A stretch of DNA of 64,000 bases. It comes from Amoebidium appalachense. Its lineage: Eukaryota > Ichthyosporea. The stretch's first letter is position 1. Each line of letters starts with the position of its first letter. Position numbers and translations under genes: made by a program. The notes beneath the pieces are model-generated. The model was not told the DNA's origin and made no database searches. It saw nothing but the letters and a program-made list of their open reading frames with translations. Shown piece after piece: positions 15,401-26,906 of the stretch. Location of the stretch: contig CAVNZM010000006.1 of assembly GCA_963693365.1 (NCBI GenBank), forward strand, positions 1,240,001-1,304,000. The letters are read 5' to 3'.

Positions 15401-18400
15401 GCCGGCCGGCCCAGCACGGGCCACCCAGCCGACAGCACCAACAGGAGCCACCCCGCCAGCAACAGCAGCCTCAGGCTGCAGACCCAGCAGGCAGCCCACA
15501 CCTGCAGCCACAGCAGGGGCCACCCAGCCTGCAGGCCCTGCCAGAACAACCCAGCCAGCAGCAACCGACCACACCCACACGGCAGCAGCAGCAGGTAGCA
15601 GACTGCAACCCCAGCCGGCAGGCCCAGGACGGGCCATCCAGCCGACAGCACCGACAGGAGCCGCCAAACCAGCAGCAGCAGCCTCAGGCGGCAGCCCCAG
15701 CAGGCAGCCCACACCGGCAGCCTCAGCAGGGGCCACCCAGCCTGCAGGCCCTGCCAGGGCCACCTGGCCGGCAACAACCGACCACACCCACACTGCAGCA
15801 GCTGCCTGCAGAAGCGGAGGGTAACCCCGGCCGGCAGGCCCAGCACGGGTCACCCAGCCGACAGCACCAGCAGGAGGCACCCAGCTGGCAGCAGCAGATT
15901 CAGGCTGTAGTCCCAACAAGCAGCCCACAACGGCAGCCACAGCAGGGGCCACCCAGCCTGCAGGCCCTGCCAGGGCCACCCAACCAGCAACAACCGACCA
16001 CACCCACACCGCAGCAGCCGCCTGCAGCAGCGACGGGCAGCTCCGGCCGGCAGGCCCAGCACGGGCCACCCAGCCGACAGCACCAACAGGAGCCACCCAG
16101 TCAGCAGCAGCAGCCTCAGGCTGCAGCCTCAGCGGGCAGCCCACACCGGCAGCCACAGCAGGGGCCACCCAGCCTGCAGGCCCTGCCAGGGTCACCCAGC
16201 CAGCAGCAAACGACCACACCCACACTGCAGTGGCTGCCTGCAGCAGCAGATTGCAGCCCCGGCCGGCCGGCCCAGCGCGGGCCACCCAGCCGACGGCACA
16301 AACAGGAGCCACCAAGCGAGCAGCAGCAGCCACAGGCTGCAGCCCCAGCAGGCAGCCCACACCGGCAGTCACAGCAGGGGCCACCCAGCCTGCAGGCCCC
16401 GCCAAGGCCACTCAGCCAGCAGCAACCGACCACACCCCCACTGCACCAGCTGCCGCATGATCGCAGCCCCGGCCGGCCGGCCCAGCGCGGGCCACCCAGC
16501 CGACAGCACGAACAGGAGCCTCCAAGCCAGCAGCAGCAGCCTCAGGCTGCAGCCCCAGCAGGCAGCCCACACCGGCAGCCACAGCAGGGGCCACCCAGCC
16601 AGCAGCAACCGACCCCACCCACACTGCAGCAGCTGCCTGCAGCAGCAGTGTGCAGCCCCGGCCGGCCGGCCCAGCACGGCCCCCCCAGCCGACAGTACCA
16701 ACAGGAGCCACCAAGCCAGCAGCAGCAGCCTCAGGCTGCAGCCCTAGCAGGCAGCCCACACCGGCAGCCACAGCAGGGGCCGCCCAGCCTGCAGGCCCTG
16801 CCAGGGTCACCCAGCCAGCAGCAACCGACCACACCCACAATGCAGCGGCGGCCTACAGTAGCAGATTGCAGCCCCGGCCGGCCGGCCCAGCACGGGCCAC
16901 CCAGCCGACAGCACCAACAGGAGCAACCAAGCCAGCAGCAGCAGCCGCAGGCTGAAGCCCAAGCAGGCAGCCCACACCGGCAGCCAAAGCAGGGGCCACC
17001 CCGCCTGCAGACCCTGCCAGGGCCACCCACGGGCAACCAACAGCTACAGACCACACCCACGCAGCCGCAACGGCCCACAGCAGCAGAGTGCAACCCTGGC
17101 CAGCAGGCGCGGCACGGGTCACCCACCCTGCAGCAGCACCCCACCCCCCCAGCAGCCCACCTGTCTCAGACAGGGAGGCAGTGGGAGGAGTGGGAGGCAA
17201 CCATGCGGGAGCAACTACAACTATACAGGTCCCAACTCCGAAGGAAACGGCAAAAACTCCTTTGGTTACGGGCAACAGCAGCAGCAGAAGCACGGTGCAA
17301 GTGTATGGTGGACGAACTCCGGCGAGCACTAAGCAGCATTTTAGACCGGGGGAGTGTGAACGTCTCGGCTACGTTAGTCAAGCACGTCACCCCAACGGGC
17401 ACTGAGTACCTCACGGAGTGGGCTGACACGGAGCCCGTCATTCGTGAAACTTATCACCGGTGGACGGCCCGCAGGAACCCACACATCGAGGAGATGCTCG
17501 CCGACCCAATGTGGGCCGACATCTATCGACCGATCCCCCCCGAAGACTCCCCATTAGGGTCTATAATGCACCCGGCCACCCACGACGAGCTCCAACAGAT
17601 CGTCCAAAGCCGACAGGGGGGGAAGGCCCCCGGCCCAACGGAAATCCAGTACGAATACTTCCAACACCTGGGGCCAAAGGGGCTAGCATGGCTCCTACAT
17701 ATCATCAACGGATGTCTGGCCACGGGGACCACACCGAGGTCATGGCTGCACCACACCATCCATCCCCTACCGAAAGGGGAATGGGAAGGTGACTTCGACA
17801 AAACCCGACCGATAGCACTCTTGGAAACGGCACGGAAGCTGCTAGAATCGGTCATCAACCAGCGCCTACTCTCGATCTTCCGGCAGTACCCCACCCTCCT
17901 CCCGGGGGGGAATTTTGGGTTCGTGCCGGGCCCGGGTATCGACGGGGCGCTGGCTATCATCCGAGAGACGATAGAGGATGCCATAGACCACGACCAGGAA
18001 CTATGGATCGTCCAACAGGACATTAAGAGGGCATATGACACGGTGTCTTGGCCCTCGGTGGAACTGGGGCTCACCCGCCTGGGCACAGACCCCCAGCTAA
18101 TCACCCTCCTCCGGCACATGTGGCACAGTCGTACGGCCACGGTGTGCACAGACCAGGGGCACACTGAGTCTTTCCCTGTTGAAAACGGCCTGGCCCAAGG
18201 GGCTGTCCTCTCCCCCATTCTGTGGATCATTTTCTACGATCCAGTTTTAACAGCCATCAAAAGGCACGGCAAGGGGTACACTTTCCACCTACCCCCACAG
18301 ACACAGCACCACACACCGGCACAAACACCCCCGTGTGTGACGTCTGTAGCTTTCGCCGACGACACAACATGGTTTGGCCCCAACAAGGAGAGCATCCAGC

Positions 18401-21400
18401 AAACTCTCGATTTATCTGCCCCCTTTTTTTATTACCATGACTTGGAACCACACCCAGACAAGTTTTCAGTCCTCGCCCGTGGTACCCCAACACGGGCAAC
18501 AGTGGCCCCCATGCAGTACCGCAAATCCCCGGGAGCACCACCCCTACCCATTCAGATCGAGCTCCCCGATGCAAACATCAGAGTGCTAGGGGTCAACATC
18601 ACCCTCCAACGACACACCCGGCCCAACGATGGGAAGGCCATGCAGCTGACATTACGGGCCACCACCATACTAGCCCGTAAAATGCTGGCACCCAGCCAAG
18701 TGATCTACGTAGCCAACAGTGTGGTGGCCCCGGCCATCCTCTTCCTCCTCAAAGGGTCAGTCATCAGCAACACCACCATGCAGGCAATCGACAGCAAGTG
18801 GAGAGACCTACTCCGTCGGAAGTGTGGTTTCCACCGGAGCACCCCGTCCGGGCTGCTACACCATCCCACTCTAGGGGGACTGGCCAGCATCGTCGAATCA
18901 GCAGCCAGCACCATGGTTACGGAGCTGTGTGCCCTGCTGGAAACACCAGGACCAGCAGGGGACGTGGTCCGGTACCGAGCCTGGCAGCAGCAACACGTGA
19001 CAGGCCTACCCTACCCACCCCTGCAAGCACCCCCAGCCAAACTTTACAGGCTAGGGGGAAAGCAGCTCCACAACTATTGGGCCCATATCACGGGGATCCT
19101 TCACGAGCGGCACCTGAGTATTGGGGAAACCCCTCCCCCAAAAAAACACAAGCACCCCCCACCCCACCCCCCCTCCCCCCAAGGAGAAGGAGGGGAAGCA
19201 GCAACAACAACCAGCACCCCTATCAACACCGTTTTCCCGGACCACACCTTTGCGGCCCACATCGGCCCCCACACACACCCCCGTCAACTCTACACGGTGG
19301 AGGACACCATGGTACGGCCGGGGGTGTTCCGGGCGTTCCCCGAACTGCCCCACCCCCCAGACCTACTACACCCGGGAGCTACACAGTGGTACAGGTCCAT
19401 CATCAAGGGGGCCATCCCCATCGCAGACAAACTACGGCCAGCACCCAGACCACACACCCACCACACCATTGACCTCGTGCCAAACCACCCCGTCGGTGCA
19501 TTCGTGGTGGAAATAGTCAAGAACGGGCAATACGAACTCAGCCAGGTGGTGGCCCACACCACCCACAACGGGGAGGCTTGGGTCAAAATAGCCCATCTAC
19601 GGGACAACACAGAGGAGGAGGGGCTGAGATGGCACCGACCCACGTGGAACGACCCACATGGAACAGCCCATTTCCGCTTTTGCCCTGGTGACTGCAAATA
19701 CGGCCACTCCCCATGGAGCCTAGCCTACACCCCGGCCACCCTCTCCCCCAACCCCGGGTACGCAGACGGAGAGGGGGAAGGGTTAGACACGGAGCCAGAA
19801 TCGGAGTCGACGGGGCCCAGCGACGACTCCGACGACTCAGAGGACTCTAACACCGACAGCACCAACAGCAAATACGAGCCCCCTGAGCCCCCAGCCGATA
19901 ATCACACCCACAACAAGCAGTGTGTGGGGTGGACCCGTGCTGTGGAGGTGATACGGGCAGACCCCTACGTGGCCTTCAAGACCCGAATCACCACCCACAT
20001 GGTAGTCCCGAAGTACCACAAGGACTTCATCAACACCGACAGTATCGACATCTACCAAGTCATCGCACTGAAGGATGGCTCCGATCCGGCCGAGCAGTGG
20101 AGGAAGATACACCATTTCCGGCGGCATCTTCCCCCCCACCAACAGGCATCACCCCAGATGCTCCACCTGCAAGCCAACGAGGAAGCCACACCCTTACCGG
20201 GGGACCTCCCCGGCCCACCCCCCCCCCCCAGCAGCCACCACCGGTAGGGTCACCACCAGGACACAAGTGCACGGCCCACCCGGCTGACCTGCCGAGCCCA
20301 CCCACTCCCCGTAGGCTCACCTACACCGACTTGGTGCCCCAGGCCACCTATGACGAGTGGCAGCAGCAAATCACCCTGATCCCCCCAGACCAACCGATCA
20401 CCGTTTATACGGACGGCAGCCTCATCCACCCGGGCAGGAGGATAGCCCAGGCCGGAGCCGGGGCGGCACTGGACACCCCGGACCGGAAAGCACCTCCAGT
20501 GACGGCCAAGACCAGGCTCCATACGGCCCTATCATCCACCCAAGCCGAACTCACAGGGGTACTACTAGCCCTCCTGCTCACCCCCACCACCACCCCCATC
20601 CACATCAAGCTCGATAACCTCGGAGTAGTCGACCGATGGACGGCAAATATAGACCCCACCACACCCCCTCGACGCAAGCTAAAGTTCCCCCACATAGTGG
20701 AATGGGCTCACGTACGAGACCAACTCTCTCTCCGGCAACCAGGCTCTGTACAGGTATCGTGGGTGAAGGGGCACCAATCCAACACCAAACGGTACGGTCA
20801 ACGGAATAACGAGGCAGACAAGGCAGCCAATGCAGGAAGAGTCCTCCCCCTCCCCCCCCCCCTACCTCCGGCCCCGGGGGGGGGGGGAAATACTTCCTAC
20901 GACTACAAGGCCACCGTATCCCCGGCAACATTCCCGGTACACTGAACCGGTTGAACAAGGACTTCCTCACCGACATGGCCGGCAAGACCAAGGCTATGTC
21001 CATACTAGCCGACCCCAGACTGCTCCCAGCCGAACGGAACCCCCTCAAGCTCAACAAGGGGCCCACACAGGCAACCATCGGGGCAGTCAGAGGAAACACT
21101 CGTAGCCTGTCCCTGGCCATGGGCACCCTGCCTACCATGGCACGGCTACACCGAGATCACCCCACCGTCGTTACACAGCCCACATGCCCCCGGTGCAGCC
21201 AGCACCCTGAGACCACCACCCACCTCTGGGCCTGCCCGGCCCATGCCGGGGAAGTCCCCACCCTGACCACCGCCATCACAGCCTGCATCCACAACGTCCT
21301 GCACACTCGTCATCCAAACACCCCCACGGCACAGCACCACCATACGGCAGCCACGGTGGTAGACCAATGTGCATGGATAAACTGGATAGGAGGCAACGGT

Positions 21401-21871
21401 GACCCACCTGACCCCGAAGACACCAAGTGGGTCGAACGGGGATTCTGCCCACGATCGGTGGGCCCACTACTTGCAGCCACCGGCACCACCAAGACCACCA
21501 CCCGGGCCATCTTAGGAAAAATCACAGTAGAGTTGCAATCCTTTTTCTTTGCAAAAATTTGGCACCCACGGAACACAACACTCCCCCCCACCCACCCTAA
21601 AATGCAAAAACACCACCATATACCCACCACCCGTAGAAAGAAAAGTATGGCTCTCCAAAAACCCAAAAAACCAACAAATACACCCCCCACACACACCCGG
21701 CCGGCCTGTTCTGAATGCCGGAACACCCACAGACCCGGTGTGCCCTGTAAAACCCACCTTTTAGTCCACAAAAACATCGCCACAACATACGTACACCAAC
21801 ACATAATGTTAGGCAGCAACCCCCCACCACCACCACCACCACACCCCATCATCCACCCATACCCACCGTAA
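9435..21871 (+). CDS. LINE ORF2: endonuclease, Gln/Pro repeat array, reverse transcriptase, RNase H, zinc finger (frameshifted)
   Basis: The endonuclease spans 9530-10420, with NLAG, LTETGT, VAGDFNEV and TDHH catalytic motifs. A Gln/Pro array follows (about 10985-17150). The RT spans about 17540-18700, with QQDIKRAYDTVSW, GLAQGAVLSPILW and the catalytic AFADD at about 18354. An acidic linker lies at about 19770-19880. RNase H (20395-20830) shows YTDGS, QAEL and a late NNEAD. A zinc finger CX2CX7HX4C follows at about 21185. The protein copies its RNA at a nicked target. It is not one frame: an extra C at 12836-12843 (5 C where sister repeats have 4) and shifts at a C12 tract (20218-20229) and G12 tract (20876-20887) move the frame 0, 1, 0, 2. 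The copy is therefore either dead or misread at homopolymers. All catalytic motifs survive. Without the array the length would be normal for a LINE pol. Confidence 0.85.
10985..17150 (+). repeat. Coding minisatellite in LINE ORF2: about 28 cassettes of ~213 bp
   Basis: The motif PQQGPPSLQ recurs about 28 times between 11175 and 16990 at roughly 190-270 nt spacing, most often 213 nt. Each cassette reads approximately GSPHRQPQQGPPSLQ, then QALPGPPSQQQPTTPT, then LQQLPAAADCSPGRPAQHG, then PPSRQHQQEPPSQQQQPQ. One Cys per cassette is conserved (DCSPGR or ACSPGR). The composition predicts an unstructured, polar, Gln/Pro-rich domain of about 2,050 residues. Two flanking blocks (10999-11060 and 12355-12420) are also duplicates of each other. 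Several other frames are open through the array simply because the repeat lacks stop triplets. Confidence 0.95.
12610..15760 (+). repeat. 852-bp higher-order repeat within the ORF2 array, about 3.7 copies
   Basis: The landmark ATGCAGCGGCGG occurs at 13444, 14296 and 15148, exactly 852 bp apart (4 x 213, 284 codons, frame-preserving). Successive copies look almost identical over their length, differing at scattered single bases such as CGTACAG/CCTACAG. Identity falls before about 12610 and after about 15760. This indicates recent unequal exchange or replication slippage of a four-cassette block. The first copy carries the extra C that shifts the frame. Confidence 0.95.
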
Positions 21872-22184
21872 ATATTATACACAACACCTAGGACTTCCCA
21901 ATACTGTAGATCGACAAATGAGAGCCCTCGGTTAACGTTTATTGCTAGGTTTTTGAATGGAGGGGAGGACTGGAGCCTCCTGCCGGCGTGGCTGGGGTAG
22001 TAGCCCTGGGCAAAGTGTGTACTTATAGTTAGGTTGTGAAGGATGGTTTAGCTTAGCTGAACTCATAGATAGCACCTTAACTAGTGTACTGTCCGTGCTG
22101 TGTGGTAGACGGTAGTTTCCCTAGAGGGCCTGAAAAGGCCTCCGGGAACAAAACGTGATAAAATAAAATAAAAAAAAATAAAAA
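21872..22184 (+). other. 3' UTR and A-rich tail of the giant LINE
   Basis: About 285 bp of non-coding sequence follows the ORF2 stop. It ends in GATAAAATAAAAT followed by A-runs to 22184. The tail is (TAAAA)-like rather than pure poly-A. It may be the priming end for target-primed reverse transcription. Confidence 0.55.
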
Positions 22185-22194
22185 AGTGATCCCC

Positions 22195-23266
<1,072 letters not shown>

Positions 23267-23567
23267 TTGCAGGAAAATCGTGTGTCCAGGAAAATCATAC
23301 TCCCCCAAACCCTCCGGTTAGGAAAATCATGTCACCCCGTCCACACATAAGATACACCGGCTCTCGGTGCCGACCAACAAGCTTAGGGGAGTGTTGAATT
23401 TGAAATTGGTATGGAGGTAATCGAGAGCTTGGGTGGGGGGGGATGGTGGATGGAATATTGGCTTCAGGGAGGGGGGGAGGGGGGGGGGGGGGGGGGGGGA
23501 TGGTGGATAGAATTTGAGCCTGGCCATGGTGTTTAATTATATAATACTGTAGGTCCCGCCCAGACAA

Positions 23568-23605
<38 letters not shown>

Positions 23606-24537
23606 ACAGGAGAGGTGTACATGGGGATGGGGGGGAGGGGGGGGGGGGGGAGGGCCGAGGTTGGGGAAGGGGAGGAGGGCAGGGGGGGGGGGGGGGGGAA
23701 GGGGAGGGGATGATAGGATAACCGATCATGAGGCCGAGTCCCCCCTCCCCCCCCCTCCCCCCCCTCTCGTTTTCAAATGCAACGTTAACCCTCCCTAGCC
23801 TGACTAAATGGCGTCTAGGAAGTCCAAATTTCGACTCAGAGATTCACTACCGACAGCAATTACCACGCCCGTAAATGCCGAAGGTGTTGGTTTGTGGTCA
23901 TCGAAGGTTTTGCGACGCAAGTTCTATGACGTCATTTTGACGTCATAGAACCAGCTGGTTTTGTGACGCCATTGTGACGTCATCGGTATTAGTCGTCGTT
24001 TTTACCTCCCCCGGCCCCCCCAATTGCCCGCTCCTGATATGGTACCCGGGCCTTCTTCTATCCTTCTTTTTCTCTGTGCTTGGCTGATCTAAATGCCGTG
24101 TGCGACTAATTGAAATGCACCAACCAGACGAAACTGGTCATGATGCGCGCCAGTTCCGTCTTCCTTAGCGCAATTAAATAGTTAAGGGTATGGTAGACAA
24201 TCTGGACAATATTGGGGCTGGTACTCGGTGTGTCCATACATAATCTAACCGTAATGTACTACAATGTGGCTGTGAATATCAGACCACAGCGGAATCGCCA
24301 CAGTGTACCCCTCCACGCAACGACGTGAAAACTACTAGTTTGATTAGATAAATAACTGAATTAGAAATTATCGTGCTCTTTTGTAAAGAATTGCTTAGGT
24401 ACTATGACAATGATGAATGTGTTAGCTTTGATCAAGTCCTAGTATCTTATACGTGGACGAGGCAACATGATTTTCCTGACCGGGGGTTTAGGGGGAGTAC
24501 GATTTTCCTGGAGACACAATTTTCCTGTGATAGGGGG
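23267..24537. mobile_element. 1.27-kb segment bounded by ~68-bp inverted repeats (MITE-like candidate)
   Basis: The left end (23267-23334) and right end (24469-24537) are inverted copies of each other with a few mismatches. Each contains three spaced occurrences of GAAAATC, within CAGGAAAATCRTG motifs. The inside holds poly-G (23470-23700), a perfect palindrome (23921-23951) and unique sequence, with no transposase frame. No target-site duplication is evident, so the call as a non-autonomous DNA element is tentative. It could instead be two independent insertions of a short repeat in opposite orientation. Confidence 0.45.
23921..23951. promoter_or_regulatory. Perfect palindrome with two CRE-like TGACGTCA cores
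   Basis: The arms GTTCTATGACGTCA and TGACGTCATAGAAC flank a TTT loop. Each arm holds ATGACGTCA, the consensus CRE/ATF site. A third TGACGTCAT lies at about 23974-23982. It could bind bZIP factors or form a cruciform. No adjacent gene start was recognised. Confidence 0.5.
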
Positions 24538-24859
24538 CAGGGGAGGGGGGAAGTTGGGAGAGAGAGAGGTGTTGGGAGGGGGGGAGGGGGTGGGGGGGGG
24601 GGGGGGGGGGGGGGGGTAGCTTGTGTGTTACGGCATGCACATGCACTCTCGCAAGAGCACATTGCCAACAAGCTCGATTTTTTCATAAAGACAAGCACAG
24701 TACTGATTTATGGGGTGGAAAGGAACATAATAAATTCGCACGACCATCTTACGGCGGTTTTGGCGAGCTGTTATTGGTCAACGCCATGGAGCCATGGTGC
24801 TGTTTTAACCAATCGTTACAAATGGCGCATTCCAAAAAAAAAAAAAAAAAAACATCATC
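24538..24859. other. Intergenic, poly-G, CCAAT boxes, poly-A
   Basis: There is a poly-G run at about 24592-24616, CCAAT boxes near 24772 (ATTGG) and 24809 (CCAAT), and poly-A at 24833-24852 immediately before the dispersed repeat copy 2. No gene was seen. Confidence 0.5.
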
Positions 24860-25228
24860 CGTAGTCTACAAGGCTTTGTACCCGCTGGCTTACGTAAGTG
24901 GCCGGGGCGGCCTACGACACAGCGGGACGTCTCCGGCGGGGTCCTTATGGCTGTAATGACAAATCAGATCGTCCGATATGTAATGACCAATCGGAACGCT
25001 AAAAAAGTTTAAAGAAGACTTTAAATCACATGAAATATAAAACCTGGGTAGGCGGATCATGTCTTATTCTTAATAGTGGGTTGGGTTTACGTCATTTTGA
25101 ACCAATCGCCGCTCGTAAAGCCAGATCCGATTACGCGCGATAAAACTTTGTCTAGTGACTGTCGCCTGCGGCAACCGTTATGATACAAGGTATGGCCGCA
25201 GGGAGACAGCACTCAGAGTGACTACATC
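24860..25228 (+). repeat. Dispersed ~370-bp repeat, copy 2
   Basis: This is the direct-orientation homologue of 424-795. It shares the start TAGTCTACAAGGCTTTG, the GGGACGTCTCC block, the CAATCGGAACGCT box, and the terminal hairpin (25143-25222) around CTGTCGCCTGCGGC and GCCGCAGGGAGACAG. The middle has diverged and contains further CCAAT boxes (about 24988 and 25100). Confidence 0.65.
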
Positions 25229-25515
25229 ATCCGTTGAAAACAACACACAACTGGAAACCTTACACTAAAGCTTTGTGCGTATTCGTCAATAAGGCCATGT
25301 GCATGCAGCTTTTTTACGCTCTCTATTTTTGCCCTCTTCAGCTTTTTGTAGAATGTTTCTTCCCTCTTTCGCTTCCTTGCAAGTTTTGAGTATTCACGGT
25401 CGTTTGCTCGCTTTCTGAACCTTGGGCTCAGGTTTCCCAGGTCGCCAAGTGCACTCTCGTATTTAGCGCTCGGACGACATGGCTCGTGCAAATGAGCTAA
25501 CATTGCAATGAGACA
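25222..25515 (-). CDS. Hypothetical basic protein or exon, Lys/Arg-rich
   Basis: The minus-strand frame is open beyond 25680. The first ATG within it lies near 25505. From there it encodes about 95 residues with a strongly basic segment containing RKRANDREYSKLARKRKR. Three CCAAT boxes (about 25703-25730) lie upstream on this strand, consistent with a promoter. I do not recognise a family. The frame could be a genuine first exon, a transposon remnant or chance. Confidence 0.25.
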   Translation of the reverse strand, partial: CLIAMLAHLHEPCRPSAKYESALGDLGNLSPRFRKRANDREYSKLARKRKREETFYKKLKRAKIESVKKLHAHGLIDEYAQSFSVRFPVVCCFQRMM

Positions 25516-25734
25516 AGGAAAAACAGAAACAGGAAAATAATGATGTTTCCAGAAACCAAACGAAAACTCAGAAACCGGAATGGGCCGTATAGACAGTGTG
25601 TGGCGAGTGTGCTCAACGGTGATGCCTGCGCAGTGCGGCTGCCTGGGACGTAATATCACGAAATTTCCCGCAAAAAAAAATTCCGTCAAAAGATTTTGAT
25701 TGGCTCATACGCCAATTTTAGCCAATCAGGTCGA

Positions 25735-26000
25735 CAGCCGTATGCGAATAAATTATGTTCCTTTGGCCCCATAGTTCCTCTCCTGCCTCGTATGTAATAT
25801 CCCCCCCCCCCCCCCCCCCTCCCCCCTCGCATCTCTTGTCCTACCTTCCCTCCCCTCACTCTCTATCCTCTTTCACCACAGTAATCCATGGCTAGATGAC
25901 TCAACTCACAAATGCGCAGAATTAAGCACCGTATTAGTCACGCCACATGCAGATAACGTAACCAAAAAATAGCAAACAAGCGCGCGCACACACCCACACA

Positions 26001-26037
<37 letters not shown>

Positions 26038-26216
26038 ACACACACACGCAACAACAAAAATTAATCCACAGATACCAACGAGCATGCACGTACGCACGGA
26101 AACATACACGACAAACATTTACGGACACACCGTGCACAAACTAAATACACAAGCAGACACACCGTGACACACAGGCACAAACCCACAAATGGGCATAGCA
26201 TTGCAAACATACGCCC

Positions 26217-26261
<45 letters not shown>

Positions 26262-26431
26262 CCCCTCCCCACACACACACCCACTGAGGTGTAAGGATAG
26301 ACTGGGCCGGTACAACATAGACCAAGTATTAAACTTTGTTCGTTCTCCGTTGCCCCAAAAAGGGGTGGGGAAGGGATGGGCGGGCGGGTGGGTGGGTGGG
26401 TAGGGCCCGGGGGGGGGGGGGGGGGGGAGGG
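25735..26431. other. Intergenic simple repeats
   Basis: Poly-C (25801-25820), (CA)n with CCCA interruptions (25985-26048), a long C run (26218-26258) and poly-G (26409-26428). No coding exon was recognised. Confidence 0.7.
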
Positions 26432-26618
26432 GAGGAAGGATAAGGCGGGAGCTCGAGCTCCCAAGGGAGGGGGTCCGAAATGAGTGCGTGTTTCTCAAGT
26501 TATTTGATTTACTTACAAGGTTATTTTATTGAGGCTCACTGACAGTGTTCTATTTTTGTTTATTTGTTTTTTTTTTCTTTTCTTTTCTTTCCTTTTTTTT
26601 TTCATTTTTTTTTTCATT

Positions 26619-26658
<40 letters not shown>

Positions 26659-26847
26659 GCGAGGGAGGAAGGATAAGGCGGGAGCTTGAGCTCCCAAGGG
26701 AGGGGGTCCGAAATGAGTGCGTGTTTCTCAAGTTATTTGATTTACTTACAAGGTTATTTTATTGAGGCTCACTGACAGTGTTCTATTTTTGTTTATTTGT
26801 TTTTTTTTCTTTTCTTTTCTTTCCTTTTTTTTTTCTTTTTTTTTCTT

Positions 26848-26905
<58 letters not shown>
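26432..26905. repeat. 233-bp tandem duplication ending in T-rich/G-run tracts
   Basis: 26432-26664 and 26665-26905 are near-identical. Both run from GAGGAAGGATAAGGCGGGAG through a shared ~110-bp unique segment, a (CTTTT)n-like T-rich tract and a poly-G run. Copy 1 contains the perfect palindrome GGGAGCTCGAGCTCCC (26447-26462). In copy 2 one base differs (GAGCTTGAGCTC). Confidence 0.9.

Positions 26906-26906
<1 letters not shown>

Larger units (their letters stand above)
6306..22194 (+). mobile_element. Giant LINE (non-LTR) retrotransposon with zinc-knuckle ORF1 and EN-RT-RNaseH ORF2
   Basis: Two consecutive ORFs show the order of an I-group-like LINE: ORF1 with coiled coil and CCHC knuckles, then ORF2 with AP-endonuclease, RT, RNase H and C-terminal CCHC/H finger. 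The 3' end is A-rich (22157-22184, runs of A separated by T). A possible 10-bp target-site duplication, AGTGATCCCC, occurs at 6306-6315 and 22185-22194. This would give an element of about 15.87 kb, at least double a usual LINE. The excess is the repeat array in ORF2. The target duplication ends in a poly-C run, so 3 to 4 of its bases could match by chance. The sense strand is C-rich and G-poor across both ORFs. RNase H plus CCHC suggests the I/Ingi/Tad side of the tree, but the clade is not determined. Confidence 0.85.

Noticed and set aside
10725-16433. Many minus-strand frames (Cys/Leu/Gly/Trp-rich) across the ORF2 array
   Set aside because: They are shadows of the C-rich tandem repeat, which has few stop triplets in any frame. 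They repeat with the same period as the sense array.
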